DNA of 64,000 nucleotides from Drechslerella dactyloides (lineage: Eukaryota; Ascomycota; Orbiliomycetes; Orbiliales; Orbiliaceae), in contig JAGTWJ010000003.1 of assembly GCA_020064725.1 (NCBI GenBank), positions 558,001-622,000 of the forward strand, in the 5' to 3' direction. Below the pieces are notes generated by a model. It made no database searches. It saw only the letters and a program-made list of their open reading frames with translations, and had not been told where the DNA came from. Made by a program: the position numbers and the translations under genes. The stretch's first letter is position 1, and every line of letters starts with the position of its first letter. Shown one piece after another: positions 40,601 through 52,000 of the stretch.

Positions 40601-40706
40601 GTATTCCTCAGTGCACAGCGGCCAGCCGCACTTCACGATGGTATCCACTCGAAAATTTTGTCGATTGTGTACTCAGAAGTATAGCGGAGACCAAGCGGGT
40701 AGAGTC
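37607..40706. other. Gene-poor block before the secreted pair
   Basis: No gene is supported. A minus-strand frame of 165 codons at 39099-39596 has protein-like composition, but no acceptable start, intron or family, so it is only noted as a finding. An imperfect tandem duplication lies at 39029-39092. Confidence 0.4.
39029..39092. repeat. Imperfect 32-bp tandem duplication
   Basis: Two adjacent 32-nt units share TGTTRGAT at the left and ATGGCCTGA or GTGGCCTGA at the right. About 21 of 32 positions match without gaps, and most differences are transitions. Function unknown. Confidence 0.55.
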
Positions 40707-40714
40707 TATAAATT
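40707..40714 (+). promoter_or_regulatory. TATA box of secreted protein A
   Basis: TATAAATT, 160 nt before the start codon at 40875. It is followed by a leader with CTCTCCTCATCAGC-type pyrimidine-rich sequence. Confidence 0.6.
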
Positions 40715-40874
40715 GAGGGCATGATCCCCCCGAAAACCAAATATTCTCTCCTCATCAGCACACTCAAGCGCAGTTCCTTGGATAAGAAGCCAGCTACTCG
40801 AATCCATCTACTCAAGACATCTTCTGCAACTTACGATTTATTCACCTATCTCGTATAATACGAACTTTGCAAAA

Positions 40875-41917
40875 ATGAGAATTTCAGTTCTTCTATCCTT
40901 GACGAGCGTCGGCTTGGTCGCTGCCACCAACCAGGAAGGCGCATGTAACGAAAACAACTGCTACAGGGGTATGTGCAATATCGATCGTCTTCTGCCACGG
41001 ACCGGAATCTGAGTAGACTTGCGCATACTAACACATACTATAGCTGTCCATAAGACCAACCAACCGGACAAGGCCACCCGCATAGCGGACTGCTCCTCGT
41101 TTCTCCGAGGCACGTACACGACGACCCCGTAAGTCACTCTCTATATCTCATCACTCTCTCTTTACCTGATCTTAACTAACGGCAACTCGTACATAGCGTC
41201 ACCACCAAGACATATGACGAGGCATTCTGCCCCGGTGGCCAACATGGTGCTGGTGGCTGCCCTGGAGGTCCCACTGCAGCTCCCGTTGATCCCAGCATCA
41301 CTACATGGCCTGACTCGTATCCGACCTACCTCACTAGCACCACCGATGGTGGTGTATCTGTAGGTAAATGCACGACGGTGCCGTGGGATCAAGCCCCCGT
41401 GAATGCCGTCGCAGCTTCGAGCTCGGCCTACGCGAGCGCCTGCTCCTGTGTGTGGGGTGTGGTACCCACCGTAACAACTGTGGTGGCGCCGACATTCACC
41501 GCTTGTGTTAACGAGCCGGCCGACAAATTCAAGCTGAAGAGGAAGTACGTTAACTGGGGCCAAGTGTCGTACAAGGAGGTCAAGGCGGGCAACAAATTCA
41601 CACTCGAGGACGATGGGTCAAAGTTTTACCTTGCTGGAGAAAAGACCAGCACCTGGAAAGATCTCTATACCTGCGACGGGCCCGAAGAAATCAAGGTTCG
41701 CGCTAAAGATGGCAAACTCAGCACCGGTGGACCAGATGATGGTATGACATGCAAGATTGACAAGAATGACTGGAGCAACATCCACGATGATGACCTCGAA
41801 TGCAAGTCCGACGGCAAGACCAAGTGGAAGTACGAGCTCGGTGGCCCCTCATGGAACAACCAGCTTGCCCTTGTTTCCGGTGGCTCCGGCACCTTCGATT
41901 TGATTGTCGATTATTAG
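40875..41917 (+). CDS. Secreted cysteine-containing protein A (CN..NC.RA motif)
   Basis: Three exons: 40875-40968, 41044-41128, 41197-41917; 299 residues. The signal peptide is MRISVLLSLTSVGLVAA, probably cut near residue 17. The mature N-terminus has ACNENNCYRA and then DCSSFL, an N-terminal Cys pattern common in secreted proteins of filamentous ascomycetes. A Gly/Pro/Thr-rich part follows (CPGGQHGAGGCPGG), then YASACSCVWGVV. A C-terminal domain rich in Lys, Asp and Trp (about residues 165-299) ends with GGPSWNNQLALVSG. No enzyme motif is seen. Intron phases (1 and 2) and motif order match the gene at 44169, so the two are paralogues. It is presumably extracellular; a surface or host-interaction role is only a guess. 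Confidence 0.88.
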
Positions 41918-43993
41918 TGCATGGAAGTTTGCATTACCGTTTGCAAGGATTGCTAGTCAGACAAATAGCTGGCGGCGGAGTATCTTCCTCTCTTTCATTA
42001 ATGTCATGTTTATGTTTATACGACTTCATGAAGTGGCCAGGTGTATAATGTTCAATTGCACCTTGAACTCATCCAGGCGAACGAAACCTGGTGGGACTGG
42101 TTACATCGCAGAGCACTGGCATTCTTAATTTTTTAAATTTTGTGTACAATCCGCATGTTTAAAATTGTCAATGTATCTATCATGCTTGTAACTAATATCG
42201 ATCGATCGGCTGGTGGAGTTGGGTCCGTGCATTGCATCTGCAAAATGCAACAAGGAACAACAAGCAATATCAATCTGTTTCCGATCAACATACTTTTCTC
42301 ACATAGCCTTCAACTGCGGTCGATTTGTGGCATATATGCGATCATTGCATTGAGCACAAAATAGCGATATCGCTATATTTGAGCCTCATCGCACTAGTTA
42401 ACTTGTCCGGGGATAAGGCAAAGTGCCCTTTATCCAAAGCTCGTTGCTGACCATGCCAAGCGTACCCTTTCGGCCGGAGATACGACAGGGAAGCCGCCAA
42501 GTCTTGTTGTGGCTTTTGTTCTTTCCCATATATAGCAACAACACAGCAGACATTTCACGCAAAGCTGGCTGAGCGGTGACCAGCATCGTTGGAACTTAAC
42601 CGTTGGGATGTCCGCGGACCTGACCCATCTGGCGGGGCTCCCCCCTTTTAGCGCCATGCATATGCAAGCTGCTGTCACAAATTTCTTTCTCTCTTTGACG
42701 GCGGGGGGGCCCTGCTCTGTATTTATTAATCGAGTGGGGAAATATTGCATACTTCTATATTCTCTGGGGCACAAAGGAGAGAACCTGCAATGACCTTGCT
42801 CTAAGTCAGTCCTATAGTGCCGGCTGACATTGCCACTTTGTTTTCTGTTGAACGTTTCGTGAAATTTTGAAATATCTTACTACAGGGGCTGGTAGCTAAA
42901 GTTGACAGTTACACCCGAGCTTGGGGCTCTTAGTGGAATTGGAACGAAAGAGCCTCGGTTGCCGGACCGGGTTTGCGGCTCCACAATAGGAGCTTGGTAG
43001 CTTGACCAGCTCTAACTCGAGTTGGCGGACTGGACCAAAAACCACAACTATCAACGCAATGTTGTGCACTCTTGTGCGACCACAAAGGTTCAAACTAAAC
43101 GTCCCTGGATATTCCGTTTCTTCGATTTGTTCATGGCTTACTGGCCGAGCGGGTTTGATATCCTTGATGATACAGAGCCCACGAAAAGATGGTTGGGCTG
43201 GGATTCTTGACATTCCGGGGTATACATATGCATGGATGCGATAGATTTGCACACATACAATTGAGAGCCGCCCCCCGGTATTTACTGCCGATCGTAAGTC
43301 TCTATCAATTTTGTCCTAGGGTTATTGAACGGAATGACACTCGAAAGTCTCTAACAAGTTTCTGGAATTTGCTTAAGGACCTTGCAAGGCAGCGCCATGT
43401 CTATACACCCCGTCGTCTAGTGCCGGATAATGCGTCACGGACTAGATTTATACCGGATCATATTCTGCGCGATACTAGCGATATCGCGAGAATATACTGT
43501 GGCATCGCTATCGGCTTATCGGCATCGTACATCTATATTTTCGTCTTACTCTCCTAAGGCTTAACAAAACGCTTCCTTTTCGGTCGGGCATTAACAGGAA
43601 ATTTGCAGGCAATATGTTACGGATTCTCATCCGTTCCAGCTACGATGCCTCCGCATCCGGGCATCCTCGGACCCAAGCTACATAAACCGTCAGGCTAACG
43701 TTCCGACTGCAATCGCGTTGCCGGAAAAACGTTGCCGCCGCGCATGCCGAATGCAATATATGTCGATCTCATCTACATGTAGCTGAGATCTACGTATACA
43801 TGCCCTTATACGCTCCCATATCGCAGGGTATACGAGGGCCATCTGAAGCCGGCACATGGCAGTTTGCATCTTCGTCGGTTGTAATACAATGGGCTGGTTT
43901 ACATGATAAAGCTTTGAAACTTGCATTACATTCTGTAGATATGCGCTCGAGGTCTTCGCATCGTGGGAGCTGGATATGAGGGTGAGTTTTGTG
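41918..43993. other. Spacer between the secreted paralogues
   Basis: About 2 kb with the 3' end of protein A and the promoter of protein B. It contains short frames only, none with a domain. A frame at 43189-43557 (122 codons) lacks any recognisable feature. I saw no transposon end that would explain the duplication of the flanking genes. Confidence 0.5.
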
Positions 43994-44000
43994 TATAAGT
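43994..44000 (+). promoter_or_regulatory. TATA box of secreted protein B
   Basis: TATAAGT, 168 nt before the start codon at 44169. The spacing is nearly the same as in paralogue A (160 nt). A second AT-rich run at about 44134-44145 is too close to the start to be the core element. Confidence 0.5.
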
Positions 44001-44168
44001 TGTGCTCGTCGTCCTCTCTAGAGCTCTACTACACCGACCAAGATATCAGACATCAACAAGCAGCCCCGAGTAAAAGCCACTAAAAACTTCCAACTTATAA
44101 GATATATCCTTTGTTCGTATCCTTGGCAGGTCTACTATATATATTAAGCAAGGCATAAAGCTCGCGTC

Positions 44169-45317
44169 ATGCTACTTTCTGCGACAATTTTATTGCTTGG
44201 GGCAGCAGCCGCCCCAGCTGCAGCCGCGTGTAATCACGATAACTGCCTTCGTGGTAAGTACACATCCTAATTACCGTTCTGGATGTCCCGGGTACCTCGT
44301 GGGATTTCTCTAAATTTGGCATTCCGACGGCGGCTGTAACAGCTGTGCTCGATTTTGGGGATATGTGATAAATTCGGATCGGCCGCTGATGCTATCGTAC
44401 CTAACCTAGGTCTCCTCATCGCTTCCGCCGCAGCCAGTCCTGTTTTACTCGACTGTCAGTCGTTTCTTGGTGCTACAGGCATCGCTGACGAACCGTAAGT
44501 GTATACCAAAGTACCTGTACTCCATACACTAGCTCTCTATGAAATATTAGCCGCATAGACGCAACGTTACGTACTGCCGCGCTAACGACGCCACCACATG
44601 CGGCATTCCAATTGTAGCCCGGTAGCCACCACCGCAGACGTCACGACAGCTGCGGCGCATACGCCAATCAAACGCCAAGAAGCCCCCGCCATTCCAGCCT
44701 ATGCGGGTGGTTGCACCGGTGATGTTGCAAGTCGGTATTCGAGCGCCTGTTCCTGCTTGGGCGTGGTAGCGAGCACGACCGCAGACGTTCCTCCCCCGGC
44801 TACCGATGAGCCTACACCGATAGATACGGACGCGCCGGAGCCGACGGACGCGCCAACGCCTCCGGGGAAAGTTCCGGTGGCGACGCCGACCGCATTTGTC
44901 CTTCACGTCGAGTCTGGAACTTATGTTGCGAAGGACACGGCGAGTGGACCTGGCGTCTGCCACTACACCACTGACATCGGCCAAGCTGTGCGCTTTAGCC
45001 TGGCGGCTGATGGCACTCTACGGCACGTTGGGTCCGATATTCTTCCAGGCACGCTCGACGAGGGCATTTCCAATGGTGTCGTGATCGCTAGCATCCACCT
45101 TGACGATACAGATACGGGTCTTGAGCCGATCAAGTGCGCGGTGGACGGTAATATGGGAATTCACTGCACTTCACGGGCGTTCACTCAGTTTGGTGACTAT
45201 CATGGCATCCAGGACCCAAGCGGCGTGTACGAGTTCGTTATGGGAACTCCTGACACGAACTGGGTGTCTTGGGGCGGCAAACCGTGGAACCCTCAGGTGG
45301 TTGCAGTGAGCAACTGA
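44169..45317 (+). CDS. Secreted cysteine-containing protein B (CN..NC.RA motif)
   Basis: Three exons: 44169-44253, 44434-44494, 44618-45317; 281 residues. The signal peptide is MLLSATILLLGAAAAPAAA. The mature protein starts ACNHDNCLRA, then LLDCQSFLGAT. A possible Kex2 site (PIKR) precedes QEAPAIPAY, and RYSSACSCLGVV matches YASACSCVWGVV of protein A. An acidic Pro/Thr/Asp linker follows (PTPIDTDAPEPTDAPTPP). The C-terminal domain has three Cys (VCHY, IKCAV, IHCTS) and ends WGGKPWNPQVVAVSN, matching the end of protein A. The third exon was placed at an acceptor (CAATTGTAG) with a GCTAAC branch site; reading from the next ATG would drop the signal peptide. Extracellular; function unknown. Confidence 0.85.
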
Positions 45318-46338
45318 TGATTGGTTTCGACTGTCGTCTGCCATATTGCAGGCTGTTAACATTAATATTGCGGCGGGCTCTGGCTTTGGTGAAAAGGATA
45401 GCGTTTGGGATTTTGTATTGGTGTTATTGTTTTATCAAATTTTTGGTGCACTCAAAAGATGTTATTTACGGTCTGATTAGTCGAATGGATTCTTCTCAAC
45501 ATTTCATGAAGAGTAAGTTTACTGTGAGGGACATTGCATGCGACCATCATATATGCAATTTTGTAACCGGGCTCGTCTTCAAATCTAGTGGTCTTAGGAA
45601 GACCGTTCGGAGTAAAAAGCGGGTCTGTTTTAGCTGCTTCGCAGCTGAAATCTTAGAGTTATTGGGTCCATGTCGTGCAATACGGTATATATCAACAGAC
45701 CCGCACATGTACATCGATGATGATGATGGCCCGCGCTTTGAAATTCCTGTAGCTAGGGTGGCCTGAATAGATCTATAGAATAGATGGCTGCGAAAGTTCG
45801 CTTGCAAGTCATCAATTTCCTTATGTATATAAATCTCGTTGGGGGTGCTGTGTGAGCGTTTTGCGGGGCTGCCGGCTAGGTGTCAGCGACCGAGCTGCTC
45901 TCAGACGCGGCATACATATGTGGGTGCGAATGCATAAGTGGGTGCGAGTTCCTGATTCCCTAGTCGATCGGAAATGGCGATCCTCGTATGGTCATAGGAT
46001 ACATCGTGATTGGGGATATCAGATTGTGCGCTTCAAATTTGGGACAATACCAAAAGCATCATCAAGTGCGATCTTACGAGGGCAATATGCCACTTAAGGC
46101 AGCTGCTCCGGATTACAGAGCGAGTACGGCAAAAATGTTTATTGCATTATGATGCATGGTTCATGAATTCATGACGTATCGTCTGAGCCCATAAAGATAT
46201 ACTGTAAATTTACTAAGGATAAGCAGTAATGTGTCATGATAAGATTCGTCAATATGTGTGAAAATACTGGTCAACTTTACAGAATTGATGCCAAGCGGAT
46301 AATTTACCTTATGAAATTCAGTAGCAATATCAACCTTC
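45318..46338. other. Intergenic, 3' flank of secreted protein B
   Basis: AT-rich 3' flank followed by DNA without a supported gene. Open frames here are short and featureless. Confidence 0.5.
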
Positions 46339-46882
46339 GTGAACAAGTGGATATGCCTACCAAACCCTTGTAAATTGCCAAGATGCTTGGTACCGGTACG
46401 ATTATATATAGAAGAGCGCTTCCACCAAGATACAGCCGCCCCAACCGCGGTTTTGAATTGGCAAGCGAGCCAGCTCACTTTTGTTATTGAATATCAGGGC
46501 TGGTATCCAGATGACTACCAAGGAGGATACTAGCGCTACCTGGACGACAACGGCTCGATTGGCGAGGCTACGTACGCGTGCCCTACGGCAGGTAGCGATG
46601 GTAAGTTATAGATACGGCAGGATTTCGACTTGGGACCTAGAAGATTCCGGGGTCTGGATTTTCTGTCAAATTTACTGATAACTGGACGACGGAGCCGATA
46701 TGATGCATGGTCGGACCGGGGAGGATAGGACGCTTAATTGTGTGTCGGGCTCTTTCACAGGGACGTACGGCATGGTCCCAGGTCATATTTTTGGAGATGA
46801 TCATCGATGGCCATGCACGGCGGATTACAATTGCGCTTTCGTTGACCGGGGCCCAATTACCATAAAGACCGTCTACGCCTAG
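46339..46882 (+). pseudogene. Possible decayed gene fragment
   Basis: A plus-strand frame reads ...VIEYQGWYPDDYQGGY, meets TAG at 46531-46533, then continues in the same frame as RYLDDNGSIGEATYACPTAG up to a canonical donor GTAAGT at 46601. Further right, another frame (46700-46882) reads TLNCVSGSFTGTYGMVPG and ends DRGPITIKTVYA. Aromatic- and Gly-rich composition suggests a former secreted or wall-type protein. I cannot name a family, and the pieces are in different frames. Confidence is low. Confidence 0.3.
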
Positions 46883-48598
46883 TCTCTTATTAGCCTGTAC
46901 AGCTGTGCCCGCCTTATAATTAGTGGATGGCTATTCGAATATTTCGACGCAATGGCATATATGATGATTCGGTTATCGACGCGAGGCGCTAGTGGCTGAG
47001 CTGGCAGTATAACCTGCATGACTGCGGAAGAACAGAAAGATAAAAAGTGCAATCACTGCTTAATTTCGCGTCTGCTGGTCAATGGACGAGAGCAGATTGA
47101 CCATTTAATATTGCTCTCTCATGAGATGAGATACATCTTGGATCGCGAAGGCATCTTGAACGTGTATGTGAAACTCGTTTTGGTGCTAACATGGATTTTG
47201 TGAGCCGCGAATACGCGAATTGCTGTGTTGAGGTTTTAGTTACAACAAAGGCGCAGCGGTTCGTCTCACCAGCCAATTTCGCTTCCGCAACTCATGAGCT
47301 CGGCTTCAAAGATAATGGCTCGGCTTGCACACATGCATGGCTAGTTTCGGATAGCATGGCCGGGATACGTTCCGCGGGCAAGTGTGTAATCTGTACTCCG
47401 TACTCCATACCTCGAACATTTCCGCGTGACTAATTTAATCGCCCATAGCAGGATGTGGAAAGATAGTGGCCTGCCCACGCATGCATCTTCGTGGAACCTT
47501 TCACGACAGACGGGAAAATACGAAAACGGGGCGATCTTGTTGGAATGCTTTGAGCGTTCGGCGATTGACTCGGGCTTCTGCGCCGTTACCCGGATTCCGC
47601 CATCTCAAGTCAGATGGCCAGATGTCCGTGCATGCGTCTGGATTGCCGGCCGGTGCAGGCTGCTGGGCTCCTCCCACCGGCTTGAGCTTACGAATGACTG
47701 TCGCGTTGAGCTCCGAGGAGCCAAGCGAGGAATTGGTTGAGTTCGCTCTCCTCCAACCTGCCGTGGTGTCGGGAGCAGAAAATCAAATTCGGCCGGACGC
47801 CAGGTTGAGTTAACCAGTTTTTCGCGGCATGCGATCTGAAGCGGCGAAAGCCAGGGAGGTGCAGATAAGGGACAGCCAGATGCATATGCAAAATGGAGGG
47901 GTCAGGAGCAGGCTGATGTCACCGGCAGCATGGGGGCTCGGCTGGGTCGAGCCAGTCGACGCGGGTCGGCATTCGACGGTTTTCGTCCGCCGGGAAGGAA
48001 ATTTCGCTCAACAGCAAAGGCAGATTCCGACGAAGCATCGGGTGAGGGTTGTCATATGACGGCAGAGCCGAAGCTGAAGCCGAAGCCGACGGCGGTTTCG
48101 TTCGCAGGCCGAAACTCTGGCTGTACGAGATGTACCGAGACACTCTTGCTTCGTATCAGCGATTGGCGGTCCGTCTGATATCTGATCTCGGCGAGTGCCT
48201 GGGATACCAGTGTGCATATTCCATAGAAGTTTCTTTTATATCCCCTGTGAGCCATCACCCCCACCTCATTGGTAGCTCAATGTAATCGATCAAGCGGAGC
48301 GCACTGCGGACAGCCTTGAAAGAGGAAAGGAGGAGCTGCCAGGGCTGGAGCTGCCGTGCCCAGACGCAGATGGGAACAGGCGCGTTAAGGCTAGGAGCGG
48401 GAATCCTACAAGCAATGGGATGGCTAAGATGAAAATGTCGATGGACAAAACACCAAGCGTAACATACTGCAGATTGACCTCTCGCACTTACGTACGCCCA
48501 TCTGCATGTGCATTGCCCGATGCATCGGTGGGTGCGGGGGATGAAGTTAGTTTCGGCTGGCCAGCTGGAGGTTAGATAGGGCCAGATCTCGGGTGGTG
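46883..48598. other. Intergenic, upstream of pyruvate carboxylase
   Basis: No supported gene. GC content rises from about 47.4 kb toward the pyruvate carboxylase promoter. Frames at 47426-48178 on both strands overlap each other and lack domains. Confidence 0.5.
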
Positions 48599-48606
48599 TA
48601 TAAGAG
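48599..48606 (+). promoter_or_regulatory. TATA box of pyruvate carboxylase
   Basis: TATAAGAG on the plus strand, followed by GGGCTGCCCC and a CT-rich leader. It lies about 490 nt before the start codon, which implies a leader of roughly 450 nt if used and no upstream intron. Confidence 0.5.
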
Positions 48607-49096
48607 GGCTGCCCCTCCTCCCGCCAATTAACTCATTGACTTCGCTCCGCCTCGTCGCCCGCTGTCCGTCCTCCTGCTCTCGAGAAGCCGTATTACCACA
48701 TCGCCCGCATCGCATCACTTGCTTGTAGCGGGGTAGCTAGCTCCATCGCTAGATCGGGATACTCGAATCTGTCACAGCCAGCAAGATCTGGCAAGGTGGG
48801 CTGGGCAGGCTTGTCGTCGGGACGGACTGACAAACGGAAAAGGCCCCGCAACAACGCACGTTCGCCCGGTGCCCCTCTCAGCAGGCGATCGGAAAGGGCT
48901 TGTCGAGGACGCCAGATCCATTCCACGCTCCTTGATAGCGCCAGCTACCTCTCCAGGACCCGCTCAATCTCTAGCGAGCCTTTTCTCCGGCTTGGATTCA
49001 CTCAGGAGAGCATCCTGCATCCTCATCGGACGAAATCGAATCACATCTCCCACAGGACCCTACCCACTTCACTCCGGTTGAGAACCATCAGCAGCC

Positions 49097-52000
49097 ATGT
49101 CGAACCCACAGTACTCCAGCGTCTTCGACGAGGATGACGTCGAAAACGGCTCCAGCACCGCCCGGAGCGTGCACCGGATCCGGAGCAACAGTACCATCAT
49201 GCAACTGACAAAAATCCTGGGTATGTTCGTCCCCAATGAGGTGGTGCGGGTTTGTGCTGCGGGGCAGCTCGGGACGCTGGCTAACATCGCTGACCGGACT
49301 TGGACAGTCGCCAATCGCGGTGAAATCCGTAAGTGGAATCCCAACGGGTCTCCGATGGACCCCAATGGAGTCTATTTGTCGCCAAAGTTTTGGGGAGGAG
49401 CTAACGGTGGGGCCGTCTGATGTTGCGCCTGCGCCATGGTGTAGCAATTCGTGTATGTACAGCGCCCGATCTCAGGTTGCAAGAAACATTGACTGACGAA
49501 AGCTCTCGTAACAGATCTTTAGGACGGTATGGACCCCTCGGAAGAGTTATCAGTATCAATTGCCGCAGCTTGCTGACGTTATTCGGCGACCAGGCTCACG
49601 AGTTATCCCTCCAAACGGTTGCCATATACAGCCATGAGGATAGAATGGGCATGCACCGGCAGAGTATGTATCATCCTGCTCGTAGGAATGGTCGCATCGC
49701 GTCATCGCTAATGCGCAGCAGAGGCCGACGAGGCCTACATGATCGGTCACAGAGGCCAGTACACACCCGTCGGCGCCTACCTCGCAATTGACGAAATCAT
49801 CAAGATCGCTTTGGAACACAATGTCAACATGATCCATCCGGGTTATGGTTTCCTGTCAGAAAACGCCGAATTTGCGAAGAAGGTCGAGAAGGCCGGCATT
49901 ATTGTAGGCCAACCCTTGCATTGTTTCCGCAATCACAGCCGCATTCTGACAAGCGACTGGGTAGTTTGTCGGTCCATCCTACGAAGTCATCGAAGCTCTT
50001 GGCGACAAAGTCTCTGCGAGGAAGATTGCTCTCAAGTGTAATGTTCCTTGCGTTCCAGGAACACCAGGACCCGTCGAGAATTTCGACGACTGCAATGCTT
50101 TCGTCAAGGAATATGGCTACCCAATCATCATCAAGGCTGCCTTTGGTGGTGGTGGCCGAGGTATGCGTGTTGTCCGAGAGGGCGATAACTTGCAGGATGC
50201 CTTTGAGCGAGCGGTCAGCGAGTAAGTTCAATTTCCGTAGATTCGCAAAGAGTTCGCTGGGAAAGTTGACGTGTCGTGACTCCACCAGGGCCAAATCTGC
50301 TTTTGGCAACGGCACGGTCTTCATCGAGCGGTTCCTGGACAAGCCCAAGCATATCGAAGTTCAACTTCTAGGTGATAACCATGGAAACGTCGTTCATTTG
50401 TACGAGCGTGACTGCTCCGTTCAGCGAAGACATCAAAAGGTCGTCGAAATCGCCCCCGCGAAGGACTTGCCGCCAGATACCAGACAGGCCATCTTGGATG
50501 ATGCTGTCAGAATCGCCAAGTCCGTTAACTACAGTAAGTCCATCGCGTCTAACAAGCGTTTCGTCTTAGCGTCACCTGACCAGAATCGTAGGAAACGCCG
50601 GTACTGCTGAATTCTTGGTGGACAACCAGAACAGGCACTACTTCATCGAAATCAACCCTCGTATCCAGGTCGAGCACACGATCACTGAGGAGATCACAGG
50701 CATTGACATTGTCGCAGCTCAGATTCAAATTGCGGCTGGGGCTTCATTGGCTCAGCTTGGCCTCACCCAAGATAGAATCTCGACGAGGGGCTTCGCCATC
50801 CAATGCAGAGTCACAACTGAAGACCCATCTGAAAACTTCAGACCGGATACCGGAAAGATTGAGGTCTACCGGTCAGCTGGTGGTAACGGCGTGCGTCTCG
50901 ATGGTGGTAACGGCTTTGCCGGTTCCATCATCACTCCTCACTATGACTCCATGTTGGTCAAGTGTACTTGCCACGGTTCTACGTACGAAATTGCGCGACG
51001 GAAAGTCATCCGTGCTTTGGTTGAGTTCCGTATTCGCGGTGTCAAGACCAACATTCCTTTCCTGCTCTCGCTGCTTACGCACGAGACCTTCATCAATGGA
51101 ACTTGCTGGACGACATTCATCGATGATACACCAGAGCTTTTCTCGCTCATGAAGTCGCAGAATCGTGCGCAGAAGCTCTTGGCCTACCTTGGTGACTTGG
51201 CCGTCAATGGAAGCAGCATCAAGGGTCAGGTCGGCGAGCCGAAATTCAAGGGAGATATTATCATGCCGACGCTCGTTGATTCCAGCGGCAACGTCGTTGA
51301 TACCACTCAGCCATGCAAGAAGGGATGGAGAAACATCCTTCTCGAACAAGGTCCTGAAGCCTTCGCAAAGGCCGTCCGGGCCAACAAGGGCTGCTTGCTC
51401 ATGGACACCACCTGGCGTGATGCCCATCAGTCCCTGCTCGCCACCAGAGTCCGTACGATCGATATTTGCGAGATCGCTAAGCAGACTAGCTACGCGTACA
51501 GCAACGCTTACTCTATTGAATGCTGGGGTGGTGCCACCTTTGATGTCGCCATGAGATTCTTGTACGAAGATCCATGGGACAGATTGAGGAAGATGAGAAA
51601 GCTGGTTCCGAACATCCCATTCCAGATGTTGTTGAGAGGAGCCAATGGCGTCGCGTACTCCTCGCTGCCCGATAACGCCATCGAGCACTTCTGCTTGCAC
51701 GCACGCAAGAACGGTGTGGATATCTTCCGTGTGTTCGATGCACTCAACGATGTTGATCAGCTCGAGGTCGGTATCAAGGCTGTCAAGAAGGCCGGCGGTG
51801 TTGTCGAGGCTGCCATCTGCTACAGCGGTGATATGTTGAATCCCAAGAAGAAGTACAACCTTGAGTACTATCTGAGCTTGGTTGAGAAGGTTGTCAACCT
51901 GGGCACCCACATTTTGGGCATCAAGGATATGGCTGGTTGCTTGAGGCCGAGAGCCGCCACCATGCTTGTCGGAGCGATCCGTGAGAAATACCCAGATCTT

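Noticed and set aside
44598..45317. Starting secreted protein B at the ATG 44598
   Set aside because: This would lose the signal peptide and the CN..NC.RA motif. The three-exon model splices in frame, and matches paralogue A in intron phase.
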